Shown here: positions 7,556-15,658 of the stretch, one piece after another
How the letters are laid out: each line of letters begins with the position of its first letter
How positions within the stretch are numbered: the stretch's first letter is position 1
DNA from: Bacilli bacterium
GTDB lineage: Bacteria > Bacillota_I > Bacilli_A > RF39 > UBA660
Direction: 5' to 3'
NCBI GenBank assembly: GCA_017511805.1
Contig: JAFWJA010000003.1
Span: forward strand, 1-64,000
Length of the DNA: 64,000 nucleotides
The notes under the pieces: generated by a model
Database searches by the model: none
Told to the model about the DNA's origin: nothing
The model's input: the letters and a program-made list of their open reading frames with translations, nothing else
Program-made: the position numbers and the translations under genes

Positions 7556-9223
7556 TTAATAATTACTTACATATTCAGTTGGTTCATATACTGTTCCAGT
7601 AAACCATACTTCATTAGTTGACTTATCTATTATTAAGAATAAATATGGTTTATCAAATGATAGATCAATCTTTTCTACTGGTACATCAAAGAAGTAATAG
7701 AAACCACAGTCTCCTCCACCTCTTCCACCTATTCCTGTAACAGCAGCAGCTTTAATACCATCATTAGAGAACTCAATATTAGCCTTATGAGAAGCATAAC
7801 TAATATATGTAGATTTATCTGTTGATAACTTAGATAAATCAGCTTTAGATGAATCAAATACATCTTTTATTCCTAATTTTTGTAAATCATCTTTTAATTG
7901 TAACTCATAATCAAAATTAAACATTGGAATATCTCCAGTTAATTCTGTTACAACTCCATCTTTAAAGCTATCTAGACTTGTATCTTTTAAACTATTAATT
8001 AGTTTTGTTACATCTGATGCTTTTAAATTATTTACATAAGTATTTAGTGATTCTGTTTTAGGCATAATACCTACATATTCTAATGTTGTGCCATCATATT
8101 CTTTTAAATCTTTTGCAAATACTTTTACATTATCATCTGTATACCAATAAAAATCTGTTGAGCTACTATTATGTTTATAGTTTTCATTTAATTCATTTAT
8201 ATATGTATCTAAATATTTATCTATAAATGCTTGACCAGACTCTAATTTTTCTGCTCCTAAAAATCCACCACCAGTTTGGCCAAAATCCTCACAAGCACCT
8301 GGTGCTCCTTCATCTAACCATTTTTGATATTCAGTTTTTAATATTTCAGCAATTTTATCTCTACCTAATTCATTAACTATATCATATTTATTAGTTATAG
8401 CGGCTATTTTAGCGGATTTGACATCCTTTGAACCATTAAATTTAGAATTATCATATTCATTATATGGTGATAAAGAAGTATTATATTTTTCACGCTTAAA
8501 ATTAACTTCATAATATTTTTTATCAGAACGAATTTGGTTTACCCAATCCATATCAATTCCTAATGCATTTACTAATATATAATCTAATGATAGTACATCA
8601 TCATTAAACATATCTTTAATTAAACCTAGTGTTTTATCTCCAACCCAATTATTTAATGTACTAGTAGAAGAAAAACTATCAAAAACTACATCTGCATTAT
8701 ATTTATCTGTTAATGTTTTAATATATGTATCTTTAATACTATCTTTGTAAGAATCTTTTACAAATAAACCATTAGCTAATGATAAATTATTGCTATTAGT
8801 GTATTTATGGCCTTTATAATCTCCTATTATATTTTCAATTTGTGTTTTTGTATCTCCATCTGATCCTTCTTTTAACATTTGTAATGCATATTTTATAGAT
8901 AATGGACTATAAATTTTATTTTGTTCTGTATTTTCTAATTGTAAGAAACGTAAATCAAAATCTTGTATAGAATTGTCAGTTATATAATAAGCTGACTTTT
9001 TCTTATCTTCATCCTTTTTAGTTTCCTTCTTTGGATCAGTCTTTTTTCCTCCATTACAGAATATAAAATATGACGCTAGTGCTCCACCAATTAGTAATAC
9101 TGCTATAAAAATACCTATTACTAATTTCTTTTTTCCTTTTTTGTTACTTGGTGTTTCAAAAGTAATTTCTTCTTTTTCTACTTTTTCTTCAGTAACAACT
9201 TTTTCTTTTTTCTTTTCTTTCAT
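7556..9223 (-). CDS. Membrane-anchored serpin (serine/cysteine protease inhibitor)
   Basis: Serpin-fold protein of 555 residues. It has a highly charged cytosolic N-terminus (1-32), one transmembrane helix (about 33-56) and a lysine-rich linker, so the inhibitor domain (from about 85) should sit outside the cell. Serpin signatures are YSPLSIKYALQMLKEG, ANGLFV and the hinge SNDGIKAAAVTG (486-497), followed by a glycine-rich reactive loop GGRGGGD and the terminal strands FDKPYLFLIID and VWFTGTVYEP. The alanine-rich hinge is what inhibitory serpins need for loop insertion. Placing P1 by the usual count gives a residue near 501-503; Arg501 would favour a trypsin-like target, but this is uncertain. 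The domain is longer than most serpins, with an insert rich in Tyr and Asp in the middle. Bacterial serpins of gut species are known to block host or bacterial proteases. Confidence 0.88.
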   Translation of the reverse strand: MKEKKKEKVVTEEKVEKEEITFETPSNKKGKKKLVIGIFIAVLLIGGALASYFIFCNGGKKTDPKKETKKDEDKKKSAYYITDNSIQDFDLRFLQLENTEQNKIYSPLSIKYALQMLKEGSDGDTKTQIENIIGDYKGHKYTNSNNLSLANGLFVKDSYKDSIKDTYIKTLTDKYNADVVFDSFSSTSTLNNWVGDKTLGLIKDMFNDDVLSLDYILVNALGIDMDWVNQIRSDKKYYEVNFKREKYNTSLSPYNEYDNSKFNGSKDVKSAKIAAITNKYDIVNELGRDKIAEILKTEYQKWLDEGAPGACEDFGQTGGGFLGAEKLESGQAFIDKYLDTYINELNENYKHNSSSTDFYWYTDDNVKVFAKDLKEYDGTTLEYVGIMPKTESLNTYVNNLKASDVTKLINSLKDTSLDSFKDGVVTELTGDIPMFNFDYELQLKDDLQKLGIKDVFDSSKADLSKLSTDKSTYISYASHKANIEFSNDGIKAAAVTGIGGRGGGDCGFYYFFDVPVEKIDLSFDKPYLFLIIDKSTNEVWFTGTVYEPTEYVSNY

Positions 9224-9274
9224 AAAATCTCTCCTTCTATTTTTGATTATATCATAATTTATTATTAATAATTT

Positions 9275-9303
9275 TAAAAAAAAATTAGTTTACACTAATT
9301 TTT
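9275..9303 (-). terminator. Terminator of the 9295-9894 gene
   Basis: Minus-strand stem AATTAGT/ACTAATT followed by a long T-run. The stem includes the last codons and stop of the gene. Confidence 0.65.
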
Positions 9304-9894
9304 CTTTTTATAAAAAATCGAAATAAATTTTGCAAATTCATAAAGTATGATATTTCCTTTATTAATTGCAAAACTTTTTCCCATTGCTTTTCCACCTATA
9401 GTTATAGATGATATTATACCTGCGGTAATAAGTCCAGTTAATAATAAATCAAAATCATATTTAGATGCGATTGCTATTGATATAGTAGTCGCACATGCAC
9501 CAGATACTATACCACATATATCACCTATTACATCACAACAAAAACTAGATACTTTAGATGCATTCTTTTTAAGTATTACAGCTACATTAGCACCTCTTAC
9601 TTTTCTAGAATTCATTGAATGAAATACTGCTTCATCTGCGGCTGTAACACTAACTCCAACTATATCAAATAATATACCTAATATAACGAATAATAAAGTA
9701 ATTATAATACCTAGTGGAACATTTATCTCAGGTATTATTTTATTTGATGCATATGACATACAAAATGATACTACAAAGGCTATTATTATTACTTTATTAA
9801 CCCATATTCTATCAGTTCTAATTTTATTTTCTTTTTCTTTCTTTTTAGTTTGTATAACTAAGTTCTTAAACTCTTCTTTTGATATCTTACTCAT
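9295..9894 (-). CDS. Predicted integral membrane protein, CorB-like fragment family
   Basis: A 199-residue membrane protein with two hydrophobic helices near the N-terminus (about 30-75) and more in the second half (about 115-170). The motif GVSVTAADEAVFHSMNSRK resembles the start of CorB/CNNM-type proteins, but the CBS and CorC domains are absent. I treat this likeness as tentative. ATG 9894 is chosen because TTAGGAG lies upstream; the 21 extra residues of the longer frame would be read through a terminator. It lies downstream of the large RNA, separated by a terminator. Function unknown. Confidence 0.7.
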   Translation of the reverse strand: MSKISKEEFKNLVIQTKKKEKENKIRTDRIWVNKVIIIAFVVSFCMSYASNKIIPEINVPLGIIITLLFVILGILFDIVGVSVTAADEAVFHSMNSRKVRGANVAVILKKNASKVSSFCCDVIGDICGIVSGACATTISIAIASKYDFDLLLTGLITAGIISSITIGGKAMGKSFAINKGNIILYEFAKFISIFYKKKN

Positions 9895-9920
9895 ATTAAT
9901 TCTCCTAATAAAATTATACC

Positions 9921-9946
9921 AAAAAAAAATAGTATTTAATACTATT
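9921..9946 (-). terminator. Terminator of the large non-coding RNA
   Basis: Minus-strand perfect stem AATAGTAT/ATACTATT with a 3-base loop, followed by a run of more than seven T. Confidence 0.75.
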
Positions 9947-10553
9947 AATTTTAACAATTTATGGCTTTAATATAGTTAACTTTGAATCATAGGTCAAGTA
10001 GAATTTCTCTGATACTAACTATCCCGTTACCAAAATAGCGGTTCCCCTTTACTAGTATCAATATGACGTCACCGTTCATACGACTTGATTACCACTTAGT
10101 ATCCACTGCAATCCTATATTATTTACACTCTAGAAGATTTCCTCAATAATTTATTTTACTGCTAATTCTTTTTTGCAAGAAGTGTTTCATAATGCAATAC
10201 ATATAATAAATTGGCCGATTTACTATATGACGTTCATTAATCCCCAGTATCTCACTCAAGACTGGCTACGCTATACATAACTTTCGTCACAATATAGGTT
10301 TAATCCTATTTCGTAATAAGTCCGTCAGTTGATGTACGTATAGGCTTACCACAAGAATAGGTCTCCGCTGATATTGGATTCGATAAACATATGCCATTAT
10401 GCCTCGTCCAATACCATTCATCTTCAGCATCCACCCCAAACTGGGCGTAAGAAGCAAACACCAAAGGTTTCATAGATCTGCCATATAACGATGTTTTAAT
10501 CTCGTCTTCCTAGTAAAACAATTAACTAGAATAATGTGCCAAAACAAAATTGC
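9921..10553 (-). ncRNA. Large structured non-coding RNA, about 630 nt (ROOL-like candidate)
   Basis: A stretch of over 600 bases without any reading frame is clearly richer in G+C than its surroundings. It is bounded on the minus strand by a perfect sigma-A promoter (10560-10588) and an intrinsic terminator (9921-9946), so it is a free-standing transcript. Many helices are visible: CTAGT/ACTAG (10510-10529), a long hairpin with a GAAA tetraloop (10271-10297), CCAGT/ACTGG (10244-10265), TTCTT/AAGAA (10166-10181), and a branched domain closed by TCAAGT/ACTTGA (9994-10088) containing GATACTA/TAGTATC (10011-10059). In the GAAA hairpin two G-U pairs are valid only if the minus strand is the RNA. 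I see none of the RNase P or tmRNA landmark sequences. Size, order of helices and host group fit the large ornate RNAs, ROOL first of all; this identity is inference. Confidence 0.8.
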
Positions 10554-10559
10554 AAGTAA

Positions 10560-10588
10560 ATTATAACATATTTTACACAATTTGTCAA
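10560..10588 (-). promoter_or_regulatory. Consensus promoter of the large RNA
   Basis: TTGACA (10583-10588), exactly 17 bp, TATAAT (10560-10565) on the minus strand; predicted start at G10553. The -35 box is formed by the T-run of the preceding terminator. Confidence 0.85.
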
Positions 10589-10618
10589 AAAATCAGGGAC
10601 TATTTTTAGTCCTTGATT
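10587..10618 (-). terminator. Terminator of the chagasin-like gene
   Basis: Minus-strand stem AATCA-A-GGACT/AGTCC-C-TGATT followed by TTTT. It overlaps the last codons of the gene and abuts the promoter of the large RNA. Confidence 0.7.
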
Positions 10619-10995
10619 TCTGTTACTGTTGAATTTAAATCACTATCTACAACTACCTTATATTTTATTGTTTTATCTACTCCATCATGAGTTACCCAAT
10701 TATAATTAAATGTTATAGTTGTTTCTCCTTCTTTTACTGTTTTAAACTTATAGTATTCATATACTCTTCCACCAGCTAAATCTTTATCACTTTCTGGTAC
10801 TTCTGATCTTTTTCCTACAAACTCAACTATAGAAGTATCTTCTATACTATAATCCCACTCTAGTGGTACTCCACCATTAGTTTCCATCATTATTTCGAAC
10901 TCTCTTGTATCTTTTTTATTTAAACACATAATTAATGCAATTACTCCTGCTACTACTAATACTGCAGCTACTATTATTATTACTCTCTTTTTCAT
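10606..10995 (-). CDS. Membrane-anchored chagasin-like (I42) protease inhibitor
   Basis: A 129-residue protein with one N-terminal transmembrane helix (4-24) and a short beta-domain outside. The domain follows the pattern of chagasin-family cysteine-protease inhibitors: a first loop NGGVPLEWDY (40-49) in place of NPTTGYxW, then IEDTSIVEFV, a second loop LAGGRVYEYYKFK (73-85) in place of GxGG, KEGETTITFNY, and a third loop NW (99-100) in place of RPW. The loops are not canonical, so inhibition is likely but not certain. The gene begins 2 bases after the histidine kinase gene ends, with an AAAGGAAA signal inside it, so inhibitor and two-component system share a transcript. Confidence 0.68.
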   Translation of the reverse strand: MKKRVIIIVAAVLVVAGVIALIMCLNKKDTREFEIMMETNGGVPLEWDYSIEDTSIVEFVGKRSEVPESDKDLAGGRVYEYYKFKTVKEGETTITFNYNWVTHDGVDKTIKYKVVVDSDLNSTVTEIKD

Positions 10996-10997
10996 AC

Positions 10998-12257
10998 TTA
11001 TTTCCTTTCAATTATAAATTCTACACCTTTTTTTAAGTTCTTCGCATAAACCTTATAGTTTAATGACTCTAAATTCTTTTTAACAATAGATAATCCTAGA
11101 CCATGCTCTCCTTTCTTTCCTTTAACATAAGAATCAAATATCTTATTAATTATCTTTTCATCAATATTTTCTCCATCATTATAGAACACAATTCTATTTT
11201 TATTAATAGTAATCTTTATTTCTTTATTTGCGTATCTAACTGCATTACTGAGTATATTATCTACAACAGATTCCCATACTTCTTCAGTACCCTTTACTTT
11301 ACTATTTTTATCACATTCAAATTTATAATTTAAATCTTTATTAATTACTTTATAATTCTCTACCTTATTTTCAATTAATGGTTTTAAATCTATTTCTTCA
11401 TTAGTATTATTTTTTAAATATGTAACCTTATTAAGTTCAAGCATCTTTTTAACTTTCTTTTCTAGTTTATTTATTTCTTCTTCAGTAACTTGAATTACTT
11501 TTTTAGGTTTCTCTATATTATCATTATATGCTTCTATATAAGATTTGATTACCATAATTGGTGTTTTAAAATCATGAGATATATTTTGATACATTTCTCT
11601 TTCATACTTTTCTTTAGTAATAATCATATCTTTCATTTCATCTATAGTACTATTTAATAACTTAAGTTCATCATCTGCTTCTGGTTTATTAATAACTTTA
11701 TAATCCGGATTATTAAAATTATCTATTTTGTTTTTAATTCTACCTATTCTTTTAACTAAATAATTAGACCATAATAATAGTATAACTAATATTATTAAGA
11801 ATATTAGTGTAACAACTGGAATTGTTATATAAAGCATATTATTTCTTAATTCCTTAATATAAGAATCATTTGTTATCGCAATCATTCTAAATTCTCTAGT
11901 CTTTTTAACAGAATAATAATATGTAGATCCTTTTATAACAAATTTACCATTTTCTTTAACTAAATATTGCGCAATTTCATCTAAAGAATCTATATTTAAA
12001 AACTCTCTATAATTATCATTTGATACAAATTCTCCATTAACATTTTGAATATATATAATATTCTCATTTTCAATCATGAAATCTCTATCTTTACCAAAAC
12101 CTTCTAGTGGTTTATCTAAATAACTATAAACAGTTCTTTCAAAGAAAGGTTCTAGACTTTTAGGTAATACTAATGATATTAGCGCAATCATTAATAAAAG
12201 TGATGATAAAGTAATTATTACTAATTGTTTTGATAGACTAAATCTAATTTTACTCAT
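10998..12257 (-). CDS. Sensor histidine kinase
   Basis: A 419-residue membrane sensor. Two transmembrane helices (about 11-33 and 142-164) flank an extracellular sensor domain of about 105 residues; the HisKA box contains NISHDFKTPIM with the phospho-acceptor His228. The ATPase domain has the N box NILSNAVRYAN and the G box GLGLSIVKKN. It overlaps the response regulator gene by ATGA. The ligand is unknown. Because a protease-inhibitor-like protein follows in the same operon, sensing of cell-surface or protease stress is a reasonable guess only. Confidence 0.93.
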   Translation of the reverse strand: MSKIRFSLSKQLVIITLSSLLLMIALISLVLPKSLEPFFERTVYSYLDKPLEGFGKDRDFMIENENIIYIQNVNGEFVSNDNYREFLNIDSLDEIAQYLVKENGKFVIKGSTYYYSVKKTREFRMIAITNDSYIKELRNNMLYITIPVVTLIFLIILVILLLWSNYLVKRIGRIKNKIDNFNNPDYKVINKPEADDELKLLNSTIDEMKDMIITKEKYEREMYQNISHDFKTPIMVIKSYIEAYNDNIEKPKKVIQVTEEEINKLEKKVKKMLELNKVTYLKNNTNEEIDLKPLIENKVENYKVINKDLNYKFECDKNSKVKGTEEVWESVVDNILSNAVRYANKEIKITINKNRIVFYNDGENIDEKIINKIFDSYVKGKKGEHGLGLSIVKKNLESLNYKVYAKNLKKGVEFIIERK

Positions 12258-12913
12258 ACTAATCTATACCCATATCCATATATAGTATTTAAATCTATAT
12301 TTAGTTTTTTTCTTAGTCTTCTAATTAAATCATCAACAACTCTATCGCTACCAAAATAATCATCACCCCATATAGAATTTAATATAGTTTCTCTATCAAT
12401 TGATTTACCTTTATTATTAACAAAATATAAAAACATATCAAACTCTAAAGTAGTAAGATCTATGATCTTATCATCTTTTTTAACTACTCTTTTATCTACA
12501 TCTATAACATAATCATTATAAGTTAAATTATTATAATCTGATTTATATGTTCTTTTTACTATATTATTAACCCTTAATACCAATTCTTTTGGTGAATATG
12601 GTTTAGCTATATAATCATCTGATCCCATTTCTAAACCAACTATTTTATCTATTGATTCATCACGTGCTGAACTAAATATAACAGGTACATGATCATCCTT
12701 TTCTCTTATTTTTTTAATAATATCATAACCCGTAATATCATCTTCAAGCATTATATCTAATATATATAAATCATATTTACAATTAGAATCTAATTTATCT
12801 AAAACATCTTGACCTTTAGAAAATACATCAACAGAATAATCTTCTTTTTCTAAATAAGTTTTTAATAAAGTAGATAATGCTTTTTCATCTTCAACTAAAC
12901 AAATCTTAATCAT
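12254..12913 (-). CDS. OmpR-type response regulator
   Basis: A 219-residue regulator with a receiver domain (phospho-acceptor Asp53 in LYILDIML, Lys104 in AKPYSP) and a winged-helix DNA-binding domain ending in YGYGYRLV. It is the first gene of the operon regulator-kinase-inhibitor. The AGAGGTGATATT signal precedes the ATG, and a TATAAT box lies about 40 bases upstream. Confidence 0.95.
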   Translation of the reverse strand: MIKICLVEDEKALSTLLKTYLEKEDYSVDVFSKGQDVLDKLDSNCKYDLYILDIMLEDDITGYDIIKKIREKDDHVPVIFSSARDESIDKIVGLEMGSDDYIAKPYSPKELVLRVNNIVKRTYKSDYNNLTYNDYVIDVDKRVVKKDDKIIDLTTLEFDMFLYFVNNKGKSIDRETILNSIWGDDYFGSDRVVDDLIRRLRKKLNIDLNTIYGYGYRLV

Positions 12914-13008
12914 AATATCACCTCTATATGTTAATTTAATTATAACATATTGTAATTATTATATAAATAAATTTTGGTTTTAATATATTTTAATTATGTG
13001 AAATTATG

Positions 13009-13035
13009 AAAAAGTTATTCTTTATCAAGAATAAC
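13009..13035 (-). terminator. Terminator of the sortase gene
   Basis: Minus-strand perfect 9-bp stem GTTATTCTT/AAGAATAAC followed by TTTTT. The stem contains the last codons and the stop of the sortase gene. Confidence 0.7.
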
Positions 13036-13506
13036 TATAAATCTCTTTTGATTATCATAGGTACATGTAATAAGTACTAGTGAATTATCTTTTTCTAATT
13101 CTTTAAAATCATCTACTTTAATATATTTTAATTCAGACACCTTATATTTATAATCTGTTCCAAAATCACTAAGTACTATTTCATCACCTATATCAAGACT
13201 ATATAACTTATTAAAAACATATCTATTGTTATGACCCGCTAAAACTATATTATTTCCTCCTATATTATCACTAAAATTAAGCATCTCTATCATATTCTCA
13301 TCTAAAGCACTTTCATCTCTTTTAATAAGATTCTTATAGTTAAATTTAGGTATAAATAAATATCCTTCATAAATACTCTTAACTTTTTTATCATTTAACA
13401 TATTATCTATTTTTTCTTCTAATCTTTTTTCTTTAAAAACAGGTATAAATAATAATAGTAATGAAAAGAAAAATATAATCTTAACAATTTTTCTTATAAT
13501 AAACAT
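13015..13506 (-). CDS. Sortase
   Basis: A 163-residue sortase with an N-terminal signal anchor (about 7-24). The catalytic triad is visible as His92 (LAGHNN), Cys148 (LVLITCTY) and Arg155 (QKRFIV). It is shorter than class A enzymes of model species and looks like the small class C/D type; the class cannot be fixed by eye. Its start overlaps the end of the adhesin gene by 26 bases, so the adhesin is its most probable substrate. Confidence 0.9.
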   Translation of the reverse strand: MFIIRKIVKIIFFFSLLLLFIPVFKEKRLEEKIDNMLNDKKVKSIYEGYLFIPKFNYKNLIKRDESALDENMIEMLNFSDNIGGNNIVLAGHNNRYVFNKLYSLDIGDEIVLSDFGTDYKYKVSELKYIKVDDFKELEKDNSLVLITCTYDNQKRFIVILDKE

Positions 13507-15184
13507 AACTACCTAGATTAATTAGTATTAACGCAAAGTATATAAAACTACTTTGAGTAGTAGTATCAGGCATAACAATTTTTTCATTATTAATTTTAAA
13601 ATTTGATGCGCATGATATATCATTAACACTAAATCTTATTTCTTCTTCATTAAGCTTATATCCATCCGGGACTGATATCTCTTTTAATATGTATTCTCCA
13701 TAAGGTAAATAAAATTCACTTTTGCCATCCGTTGTAGAACCAGTATAAGCTATATTACCCTCTTGATCATATACATTAAAAGTAGTATTAAGTACTTCTT
13801 CATCAGATGTAGTAATTAGTACTATTTCACATTTAATCTTTTTATTAACAATATCTAAATTACCAAATACAATAGGTTCTTCCTGATTATTATATTCAAG
13901 ATTCACTTCATATACTGTATCATTCTTTTCATAACCATAAAGAGTTTCTATTTCTTTAACAGTATATTTACCTAATGGTAAAATCTTACTTTCAGTACGC
14001 GTATCTGTTGTTGTTATAGTATCAACAACTTCTCCTTCTTCATCATATACTTCAAATTTAACACCAGATAGATTATTTCCATCTTCATCTACTTTATTGA
14101 TATTAATCTTACCTTCAGTTTTATCATTATAAAAATCTATTGTCTTAGAACTATCATCTCCCTCAATTATTTCAAAATCTAGACCATTAGTATTAATATA
14201 ATAACCCGCAGATGAAGAAGTTTCCTCTATTCTATATCTACCAACTGGTAAATATAACCATATCTTTCCATTATTAAATTCATAATCAGAATCTTTAATA
14301 TATTTATTAGTATCCCTATTAAGAATTCTAATAGAATTACCAGTATCAGTTATTATTTCATTTGTATCTATATCTTTTTTATATATTTCTACATATGATT
14401 CAGTAAAACTTATATACATATCAAATTCTTCAAAATATGGTTGACCAAAAGTCGCTAATTTTTGTGTTCTTAAAGAATCATTATCATATACTAGAGTTAA
14501 ATCATTTACAAACCTTCTTTTAGCAAATCTAACATGATAAGTACCTAGTTTTGTTGTAGTAAAATTAATATAATCACTACCTCTTTCATATGATATTTCA
14601 TCTGGTACAATAATATCATATTTATCTAATGATGAAGTCCAATCTTTTAAATACATACTATTTGTCGCAGAAGTAAAATTTTGACCATAAAATGATGGTT
14701 TAACATAATGATTATTAACTAATCTCATTATTTCAGCTTTTTCATAACTAACATCTATAGTCTCAGAGTTTTCATCATTAGTAACTGTCCATTTAATCCA
14801 TTCATCTGGTGAATATAGCCATATTAATTCCTGAGTAGCCATATAATACTTTAATGAATCATGACCTGGAAAACCATATCCATAATAACTAATTAACTCC
14901 ATTTGATTTTTTTCATATTCAGAATATCCAGATAATCCAAAATCACTATATGTATAATATGTATCAATATTAATTCTAGCATCAGGTTGTATACAATAAA
15001 CTAATTTCCCATTAGCATAATTAAATGGCAAATTTCCAAAAGTCCAGTAATCACCATTTCTATAATGATATGACCAAACCCCATCAATAAAATTTTGTGA
15101 AATAGATACTACTTCAGCCTTTACCCCTTTTATTCCAATGATTGACATTATTAACAATGCCACTAAAGCTATGACTTTTTTCAT
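13481..15184 (-). CDS. Cell-wall-anchored adhesin with thioester domain and SpaA/CnaB repeats
   Basis: A 567-residue surface protein. A signal peptide (cleavage after VKA, residue 23) is followed by a TQXA-type thioester domain: Cys64 in VYCIQP and Gln118 in YMATQEL are placed to form the internal Cys-Gln thioester used for covalent binding to host surfaces. Three SpaA/CnaB-like beta-domains follow (about 285-355, 370-445 and 460-535). The C-terminus has the sorting signal MPDTT (538-542), a hydrophobic helix and the tail KKNC. MPDTT differs from LPXTG and implies that the adjacent sortase accepts it. ATG 15184 has AAAGGAGG upstream; the longer frame to 15250 adds a second hydrophobic stretch without a ribosome-binding site. 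Confidence 0.88.
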   Translation of the reverse strand: MKKVIALVALLIMSIIGIKGVKAEVVSISQNFIDGVWSYHYRNGDYWTFGNLPFNYANGKLVYCIQPDARINIDTYYTYSDFGLSGYSEYEKNQMELISYYGYGFPGHDSLKYYMATQELIWLYSPDEWIKWTVTNDENSETIDVSYEKAEIMRLVNNHYVKPSFYGQNFTSATNSMYLKDWTSSLDKYDIIVPDEISYERGSDYINFTTTKLGTYHVRFAKRRFVNDLTLVYDNDSLRTQKLATFGQPYFEEFDMYISFTESYVEIYKKDIDTNEIITDTGNSIRILNRDTNKYIKDSDYEFNNGKIWLYLPVGRYRIEETSSSAGYYINTNGLDFEIIEGDDSSKTIDFYNDKTEGKININKVDEDGNNLSGVKFEVYDEEGEVVDTITTTDTRTESKILPLGKYTVKEIETLYGYEKNDTVYEVNLEYNNQEEPIVFGNLDIVNKKIKCEIVLITTSDEEVLNTTFNVYDQEGNIAYTGSTTDGKSEFYLPYGEYILKEISVPDGYKLNEEEIRFSVNDISCASNFKINNEKIVMPDTTTQSSFIYFALILINLGSYVYYKKNC

Positions 15185-15293
15185 ACATTTCCTCCTTTCA
15201 AGAGGAGATACTAACATATAAAAATAGTATACGCAAATGACAAAAATCATGAATTTAAGATAAAAATATAGTTTAAAAATAGAATTTGTTATA

Positions 15294-15326
15294 ACAAAAA
15301 AACTTGTTTAATTTCTTAAACAAGTT
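15294..15326 (-). terminator. Terminator of the unknown three-gene operon
   Basis: Minus-strand 11-bp stem AACTTGTTTAA/TTAAACAAGTT with a GAAA loop and a seven-base T-run. Confidence 0.75.
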
Positions 15327-15358
15327 TTAAAAATCAATTATATACAATTTTTAATTTT

Positions 15359-15658
15359 TTAAACTAATAAATCATTTATTAGATCTATATTATCATTTAG
15401 CACTACTGCTAATTTATCTTTCTCATATTTATTAAAGTTATTCTTCAAATCATCTACACTCTTAAAAAATACATTTATATTTATAAAGAATATTTTTTCT
15501 ATATTATCTATTGTTATTCCACTTTCTTTTAAGAAATCTATAACTTTAATAACATTCTCTTCATTAAATTCTAATGAATCTAGTGTATTTTCCGAATAAG
15601 TTTTCTTAATACCTTCAACAGTTTCTTTACTTATTCCATTTTCCACTAAATAGTTCAT
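15359..15658 (-). CDS. Small protein of unknown function, third gene of operon
   Basis: A 99-residue, mostly helical, acidic protein without membrane segment. Its start overlaps the end of the upstream 654-residue gene by ATGA, so translation is coupled. Its helices read like short repeats (NGISKETVEGIKKTYSEN, then SGITIDNIEKIFFININVF), resembling mTERF-like or ARM-like helical repeats, but I do not assign it to a family. Confidence 0.65.
   Translation of the reverse strand: MNYLVENGISKETVEGIKKTYSENTLDSLEFNEENVIKVIDFLKESGITIDNIEKIFFININVFFKSVDDLKNNFNKYEKDKLAVVLNDNIDLINDLLV

Noticed and set aside
10130..10150. Minus-strand GAGGAAATC resembles the conserved start of RNase P RNA (GAGGAAAGTCC)
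   Set aside because: The other universal RNase P blocks are absent, and the helix order does not fit type A or B.
10370..10400. Plus-strand GGATTCGATAAAC resembles the start of tmRNA (GGATTCGAC)
   Set aside because: No matching 3' tRNA-like arm, no CCA end, no tag frame; promoter, terminator and G-U pairs place the RNA on the other strand.
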